Both the position numbers and the translations under genes were made by a program. A DNA stretch of 9,677 bases from Candidatus Methanoperedens sp. (GTDB lineage: Archaea; Halobacteriota; Methanosarcinia; Methanosarcinales; Methanoperedenaceae), in the NCBI GenBank assembly GCA_023249275.1, contig JAHFCV010000086.1, positions 1 to 9,677 of the forward strand, read 5' to 3'. Shown here piece by piece: positions 6,565 through 9,677 of the stretch; positions within the stretch are counted from its first letter, which is position 1, and the number at the start of each line of letters is the position of its first letter. The notes beneath the pieces were generated by a model, which saw only the letters and a program-made list of their open reading frames with translations, was not told the DNA's origin and searched no databases.

Positions 6565-7776
6565 ATGGCAACCTGTCCAGGATGTGCATTATTATGCGAT
6601 GATATTGAGGTCATAGTTGAAAACAACATGATTAAAGAGACGAAAAATGCATGCAGGCGAGGGGCTGCGCGGATAAAAGGCTGCATTAACAGGTTGGCGC
6701 CGTCAATAGCCCAAAAGCCTTCGGATCTTGAAAGCGCCATCAGGAAAGCCGCCGAGATACTCAGGAATGCCAAATCGCCAATGCTTTTCGGATGGAGCAA
6801 CTCAACATGCGAAGCACAGGCAAAAGGGATTCAACTGGCAAAAAAATTGGGCGCAGTGATTGATGACACATCATCCTTCTGCCAGGGGCTCCTGATTGAA
6901 AAGTTTCTTCAGAAAAAATTCAGGACCTGCACGCTTGAAGAGGTAAGAAACAATGCTGATATCCTGGTCTATTGGGGGTCGGATGCTCAGGACTCGGAGC
7001 CGAGACATCTCTCACGTTTCTCGTATTTCCCTCGCGGTGAATCCCGCCAGCGTGGTTACGAAGAAGATAGGATTGCAATAGCAATAGATGTGCGAGAATC
7101 AAATACCGCAAAGATTTGCAAGGGGCACTTTTACAGGATACAGCCAAAGGGCGACAGGGAATTTATCCTTGCCCTGATAGATGCCCTTTCGGGAAAAGTC
7201 CCGGCGTATGAGCCAAAAAAAATACTTGAGCTGGCAAGCATATTGAAAAAGGCAGAGTTCGGGGTGATTTTTGCAGGTATCGGGCTAACATATTCAATAA
7301 AGGATGATTTTGATATTCTTGTGTTGCTTGCAGATAAGATTCCGAATTTTCACATTATGCCAATGGTGGGTCATTACAATATGCGCGGCTTTAACGAGAA
7401 CCTGTTCAGGGAAACAGGGTTCGTGAACCGGGTAAAATTTGATGGAAAGGTAGTTCACGATAACAAGTATTCCATAGTTGAGGCGTTTCAGGAAAAAAGC
7501 ATAGATGCCCTGCTCATCGTCGGTTCTGACCCTCTATCAAGCCTTCCCCGTTCATTAATCCGGCATCTTACATCCATACCGGTAATCTGCATAGACCCGT
7601 GCGTCACCATGACATCAAAGATAGCCGCTGTAACAATACCGTGCGCCGCGTCAGGAATAGAATCAGCCGGCACCGCTATAAGGATGGATGGGAAAATAAT
7701 CGAGTTATCAAAGATAATTGGAAGCGATTACCTGGCAGACGAGGAACTGCTCACTCGATTGATGGGGGCGCTTTAA
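6565..7776 (+). CDS. fwdB: Formylmethanofuran dehydrogenase subunit B-like protein (W/Mo-bisMGD)
   Basis: This 403-residue protein belongs to the FwdB/FmdB branch of the DMSO-reductase-like molybdopterin oxidoreductases, whose subunit reduces CO2 to formate in formylmethanofuran dehydrogenase. Visible features: an N-terminal [4Fe-4S] motif CPGCALLC (C4, C7, C11) with C30; FGWSNSTCEAQ (75-85); the metal-ligand region SSFCQG with C106; DILVYWGSD (132-140) and PRHLSRFSYFPRG (146-158); GHYNMRGFN (269-277) whose R274 fits the conserved active-site arginine; SDPLSSLPR (321-329) and ESAGTAIRMDG (366-376). The family normally has a histidine right after the Cys/Sec ligand (CHG or UHG); here it is Gln107. 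It is also slightly shorter than the usual ~430 residues, lacking the YNPGE-type segment after GF. AGGTG sits 6 nt before the ATG at 6565, so this start is preferred over the GTG at 6556. It overlaps fwdD by one base (TAATG). Confidence 0.9.
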   Translation: MATCPGCALLCDDIEVIVENNMIKETKNACRRGAARIKGCINRLAPSIAQKPSDLESAIRKAAEILRNAKSPMLFGWSNSTCEAQAKGIQLAKKLGAVIDDTSSFCQGLLIEKFLQKKFRTCTLEEVRNNADILVYWGSDAQDSEPRHLSRFSYFPRGESRQRGYEEDRIAIAIDVRESNTAKICKGHFYRIQPKGDREFILALIDALSGKVPAYEPKKILELASILKKAEFGVIFAGIGLTYSIKDDFDILVLLADKIPNFHIMPMVGHYNMRGFNENLFRETGFVNRVKFDGKVVHDNKYSIVEAFQEKSIDALLIVGSDPLSSLPRSLIRHLTSIPVICIDPCVTMTSKIAAVTIPCAASGIESAGTAIRMDGKIIELSKIIGSDYLADEELLTRLMGAL

Positions 7777-8201
7777 TGGGACTCGATGTCGGAAAGTTCA
7801 TGAAAAACCCGGAATATGAGCTCAAAATCACTACCTACAGGGATATTTTTCAGGTCGAGGCGCAAGAACGTGACAGGTTTGGAAAGGATTATGAAAAACT
7901 CTCTGCCTGCATCGTGATGAGTAAAAACGACCTGGCAAAAATGGGATTAAAATCAGGCGATAGAGTTAAGGTCACCAATAATTATGGAAGTATCGTCGTG
8001 GAGGTTAAGGAGTCTAAAAGAGATGAACCCGGCGGGGTAGCATTCATGGTGAATAGCCCGTGGTCAAATGTTCTGGTATCAGACGAAACGGGTGGAAAAG
8101 GTATTCCTGAATTCAAGAATATCACTGCAAAAATTTCACTTGTAAAAGAAGAGATTACAACATTTGAGAGTTTGATGGAATCTTTCAGAAAATGTTTATA
8201 A
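7776..8201 (+). CDS. fwdD: Formylmethanofuran dehydrogenase subunit D-like protein (molybdopterin dinucleotide binding)
   Basis: The 141-residue protein is the small subunit that completes the bis-MGD cofactor pocket together with FwdB. Residues ~45-120 form the double-psi barrel MoCo-binding fold: IVMSKNDLAKMGLKSGDRVKVTN is the typical lead strand-helix-strand (given in part: LKSGDRVKV at 58-66), NNYGSIVVEV follows, and MVNSPWSNVLV (91-101) corresponds to the PMGPWAN segment of FwdD. PEFKNITAKI (111-120) matches the end of the fold. It has about 20 extra residues at each end relative to the family, with a hydrophilic C-terminal tail. In most other families this domain is the C-terminus of the large subunit; having it separate and directly after fwdB is diagnostic of Fwd/Fmd. 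The ATG shares one base with the fwdB stop; GGGGG lies 7 nt upstream. Its end overlaps the next gene. Confidence 0.87.
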   Translation: MGLDVGKFMKNPEYELKITTYRDIFQVEAQERDRFGKDYEKLSACIVMSKNDLAKMGLKSGDRVKVTNNYGSIVVEVKESKRDEPGGVAFMVNSPWSNVLVSDETGGKGIPEFKNITAKISLVKEEITTFESLMESFRKCL

Positions 8202-8635
8202 AAAATTTAAAGGATTGTGAAGAATTTATAGCCGGGGATAATTCGCTCCTGCGCGAGCTTTTGCATCCTGATAAAGCAGACCTGGATATCCGCTATAGTT
8301 TGGCGCATGCTGTTGTTCCGCCCGGTCAGACCACCATGCCTCACAGCCTGAAAACTTCCGAGGTATATTACATCCTGGAAGGAGAGGGGATGATGCATAT
8401 CAATGGTGAAACTGCAAGGGTGCATCCGGGTCAGGTTGTTTATATCCCTCCGAATTCGAGGCAGTACATCGGGAATACCGGGAAAATTGATTTGGTATTC
8501 CTGTGTATTGTGGACCCTGCATGGCGGAAAGAGGATGAGGAACTCATGCCTGAATTCATCGATAAAATTAATGTAAGGCGAAAAGAGAGAACTGTAAAGA
8601 TTGTAGATTTTAAAAGCCGCTATGGTTTAGAGTGA
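8192..8635 (+). CDS. Small cupin-domain protein
   Basis: The 147-residue protein is a single-domain cupin with flanking extensions. PPGQTTMPHSLKTSEVYYIL with EGEG (43-66) is cupin motif 1 and HPGQVVYIPPNSRQYIGNTG (78-97) is motif 2. Of the usual metal ligands HxH...E...H, H51 and E57 are kept, but the second His position is Leu53 and the last is Gln91, so metal binding is doubtful or altered. LCIVDPAWRKEDEE (104-117) matches a group of archaeal cupins that I recognise without knowing a function. The ATG at 8192 lies inside the end of fwdD (10-nt overlap) with only a weak GGAA upstream, suggesting translation coupled to fwdD and a role linked to the Fwd-like enzyme or its cofactor; that is inference. 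The remaining ~30 C-terminal residues are charged. Confidence 0.8.
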   Translation: MFIKNLKDCEEFIAGDNSLLRELLHPDKADLDIRYSLAHAVVPPGQTTMPHSLKTSEVYYILEGEGMMHINGETARVHPGQVVYIPPNSRQYIGNTGKIDLVFLCIVDPAWRKEDEELMPEFIDKINVRRKERTVKIVDFKSRYGLE

Positions 8636-8667
8636 ATGTATTCTCTTGAAGTGAGGGAGAGTGAACG

Positions 8668-8685
8668 ATAAGTTTTAACTTATAG
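8668..8685 (+). promoter_or_regulatory. Palindromic promoter element upstream of the two-gene TumE-like unit
   Basis: ATAAGTT TT AACTTAT (8668-8683) has perfect 7-bp arms and overlaps the only TATA-like stretch (TTTTAACTTATAG, 8673-8685) at the right distance, about 27 nt, before the ATG at 8706. It therefore looks like a leaderless promoter with a possible operator across its TATA box. No protein has been identified that binds it. Confidence 0.45.
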
Positions 8686-8705
8686 CAAATCTAAGAGTAT
8701 ATACA

Positions 8706-9005
8706 ATGTCTTCAACAGAATCTGTATCCTCAGTAACCTCCGAACTCAGCCATGCAATAGGTTTACCTGAGGATATCCTGATTCACAAAGGCTTGATATC
8801 TTTTATCGAAAAAGAGATTCGACTTGCGGAGGCGGATATTGCTGATCTCAGGGACAGATACAATGTTGCCTCAAAAGATGAATTATACGAGGCGATAAAA
8901 TCCAAAAAGATACCAAGTCATCCGGCATGGGAAGATTATATTGTCTGGAAAAATAAGGAAAAATACATTGCTGATTTAAAGGCGCGCCTTGGTAGGGTTC
9001 AGTAA
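8706..9005 (+). CDS. Small helical protein, putative antitoxin partner of the TumE-like gene
   Basis: The 99-residue protein has no enzyme motif, signal peptide or recognised DNA-binding helix-turn-helix. Residues ~30-55 and ~80-97 are rich in Glu, Lys, Arg, Ala and Leu in a spacing suggesting helices or a coiled coil (FIEKEIRLAEADIADLRDRY in the first), linked by ASKDELYEAIKSKKIPSHPAWEDYI, given here only as landmarks: DELYEAI at 59-65, HPAWEDYIVW at 73-82. Proteins of this size and pattern commonly precede DUF6516/TumE-type genes in archaea and bacteria, so an antitoxin role is inferred from position and size. Its TAA stop touches the ATG of the next gene. It has its own promoter, separate from the fwd cluster (71-nt gap). 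No Shine-Dalgarno is visible before the ATG, consistent with a leaderless start. Confidence 0.65.
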   Translation: MSSTESVSSVTSELSHAIGLPEDILIHKGLISFIEKEIRLAEADIADLRDRYNVASKDELYEAIKSKKIPSHPAWEDYIVWKNKEKYIADLKARLGRVQ

Positions 9006-9383
9006 ATGCTTTTGACCTATCAGGAACTTGAAAGGATAGCCAAGGCGGAGTTTTCTGAGATCGTTAAGGAAACAAGATTTATTGGAGGCAGGTCTGCGCA
9101 GCCCAATAAGCTCAGGGTGATTTTTATAGATGAGAGTTTCCTTGATGTATGGCTGAGCGACGAGAACGATTATTCTTATCACTGGGAACAGAGGGCTCAG
9201 AGGGGTTTGATTCATCGATGGGATAATGCACCTGACCATCCGGAGATTGAATCTTTTCCGGACCATTTCCATGACGGCGAAGAGAGAAATGTTATGGGAA
9301 GCAATCTGGATACGGATAGCATAGGGGCATTCAGAGAGGTTCTCGGGTTTATCAAGAATAAATTAAAAGCGCAGAATCCTTAG
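9006..9383 (+). CDS. TumE/DUF6516-like putative toxin
   Basis: The 125-residue protein shows the motif series I associate with the DUF6516 (TumE) toxin family: DESFLDVWLS at 42-51, YSYHWEQR at 56-63, LIHRWDNAPDHP at 68-79 and FPDHFHDG at 84-91, followed by a helix ending in REVLGFIKN (110-118). The conserved His, Asp and Asn residues (H59, H70, D73, N74, H78, H87, H89) could form a nuclease-like or metal-binding site, but the activity is not known to me. The start directly abuts the stop of the preceding gene (TAAATG), so translation is probably coupled. The pair is small, self-contained and has its own promoter, as expected for a toxin-antitoxin or other accessory cassette. A non-toxin role cannot be excluded. 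Confidence 0.68.
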   Translation: MLLTYQELERIAKAEFSEIVKETRFIGGRSAQPNKLRVIFIDESFLDVWLSDENDYSYHWEQRAQRGLIHRWDNAPDHPEIESFPDHFHDGEERNVMGSNLDTDSIGAFREVLGFIKNKLKAQNP

Positions 9384-9398
9384 TAATAACTTCATTCG

Positions 9399-9621
9399 CC
9401 TTCTCTCCGACACCTGCGCCGAGCATAGCCACATGCGCCGGGGTTCAGCGAGGGGATGGGCTGGTTTGGGAGTGCAGGGAGAGGGGGGCATGGGATTCGC
9501 AGGATGTGGAGCCGCGCGGGTTGGTGTTGGCAACCGAAGGAATGGTTTGATGACTTTAAGTCAAACGTTGCGACAGCACACCCAACCGCAGCAGAGCTGC
9601 GGGGCATGATTGTGCTGTCGC
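9399..9621. other. GC-rich, strongly self-complementary intergenic element (possible ncRNA or mobile repeat)
   Basis: The 294 nt after the TumE-like gene hold no convincing coding region. From about 9399 to 9621 the base composition is clearly more GC-rich than the neighbours, and inverted repeats are dense: CCTTCTCTCC (9399-9408) with GGAGAGGGGG (9478-9487, two G-U pairs); GGTTG (9519-9523) with CAACC (9531-9535); TGACTT with AAGTCA (9551-9563); then a two-step hairpin at 9570-9621. TGCGCCG is repeated at 9415-9421 and 9434-9440. GC-rich islands of this kind in AT-leaning archaea often mark structured RNAs, but a miniature mobile element is equally possible. It does not show tRNA, rRNA, SRP RNA or RNase P landmarks that I can recognise. 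Strand is undetermined; the T-rich tail favours plus. Confidence 0.45.
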
Positions 9622-9645
9622 TTTGTAGTTTCGTTTTCATTTAAA
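9570..9645 (+). terminator. Long two-step hairpin with T-rich tail
   Basis: GCGACAGCACA (9570-9580) pairs perfectly with TGTGCTGTCGC (9611-9621), and inside it CCGCAGC (9586-9592) pairs perfectly with GCTGCGG (9596-9602) around an AGA loop. The plus strand then runs TTTGTAGTTTCGTTTTCATTT, T-rich as in archaeal terminators. It could end the TumE-like unit or a transcript from the GC-rich element. The hairpin is certain as sequence; the terminator role is inferred. Confidence 0.45.
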
Positions 9646-9677
9646 ATCCAAAAGTTTCATTTGGCTATAAGCTTCCT

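Noticed and set aside
8979..8990. Perfect 12-bp palindrome AAGGCGCGCCTT near the end of the putative antitoxin gene
   Set aside because: It lies within coding sequence, is short enough to occur by chance, and no partner copy is seen.
9392..9644. Short open frames on both strands in the GC-rich element (82 codons minus, 62 codons plus)
   Set aside because: They overlap each other and cover the inverted repeats, have skewed composition and no ribosome site or known domain; a structured non-coding element explains the stretch better.
1..9677. CRISPR arrays, tRNA or rRNA genes, and transposase genes
   Set aside because: I found no regularly spaced direct repeats with unique spacers, no tRNA-like cloverleaf or rRNA stretch, and no transposase or integrase motif in any frame.

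Overview
This window looks like a chromosomal segment of a methanogenic or methanotrophic archaeon of the Methanosarcinales, possibly an ANME-2/Methanoperedens-like lineage. The evidence is an archaeal-type five-subunit CODH/acetyl-CoA decarbonylase-synthase (ACDS) operon in the Methanosarcina order (cdhA-cdhB-cdhC-cooC), a tungsten/molybdenum formylmethanofuran dehydrogenase-type gene pair (fwdB-fwdD), a DUF1699 protein (a family I know mainly from Methanosarcinales) and AT-rich archaeal TATA boxes placed for short or absent leaders. Genus-level placement is inference.

Layout. Positions 1-4896, minus strand: the cdh operon, transcribed leftward from a TATA box near 4952. It reads cdhA (CODH alpha), cdhB (epsilon, overlapping cdhA by 4 nt), cdhC (acetyl-CoA synthase beta) and then, after an unusual 175-nt gap holding two repeat arrays, the start of a CooC-type nickel-insertion ATPase that runs off the left edge. 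Positions 4897-5115 are an AT-rich divergent intergenic region. A HemK2/Mtq2-like methyltransferase (5116-5712, plus) converges on a small DUF1699 gene (5728-6009, minus). A second divergent promoter region (6010-6108) drives a compact plus-strand cluster: a Fes/ferredoxin protein, fwdB, fwdD and a cupin protein, with adjacent or overlapping ends. A separate promoter with a palindrome over its TATA element precedes a two-gene unit (8706-9383): a coiled-coil-like small protein and a TumE/DUF6516-like putative toxin. The last ~290 nt hold no convincing gene but contain a GC-rich, strongly self-complementary element ending in a hairpin and T-rich tail.

How it fits together. CdhA/CdhB oxidise or produce CO and pass electrons through ferredoxin-type clusters; CdhC makes or cleaves acetyl-CoA at its Ni-Fe-S A-cluster; CooC supplies nickel. 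FwdB/FwdD are the molybdopterin-binding part of the enzyme that interconverts CO2 and formylmethanofuran (formate at the active site), and the Fes/ferredoxin protein is a plausible electron carrier. The window is therefore mainly a C1-metabolism locus. The most notable departures from the expected are a His-to-Gln change next to the FwdB metal-ligand cysteine, the FwdB/D cluster lacking FwdA and FwdC, the two periodic repeat arrays inside the cdh operon, and the GC-rich structured element at the right end.
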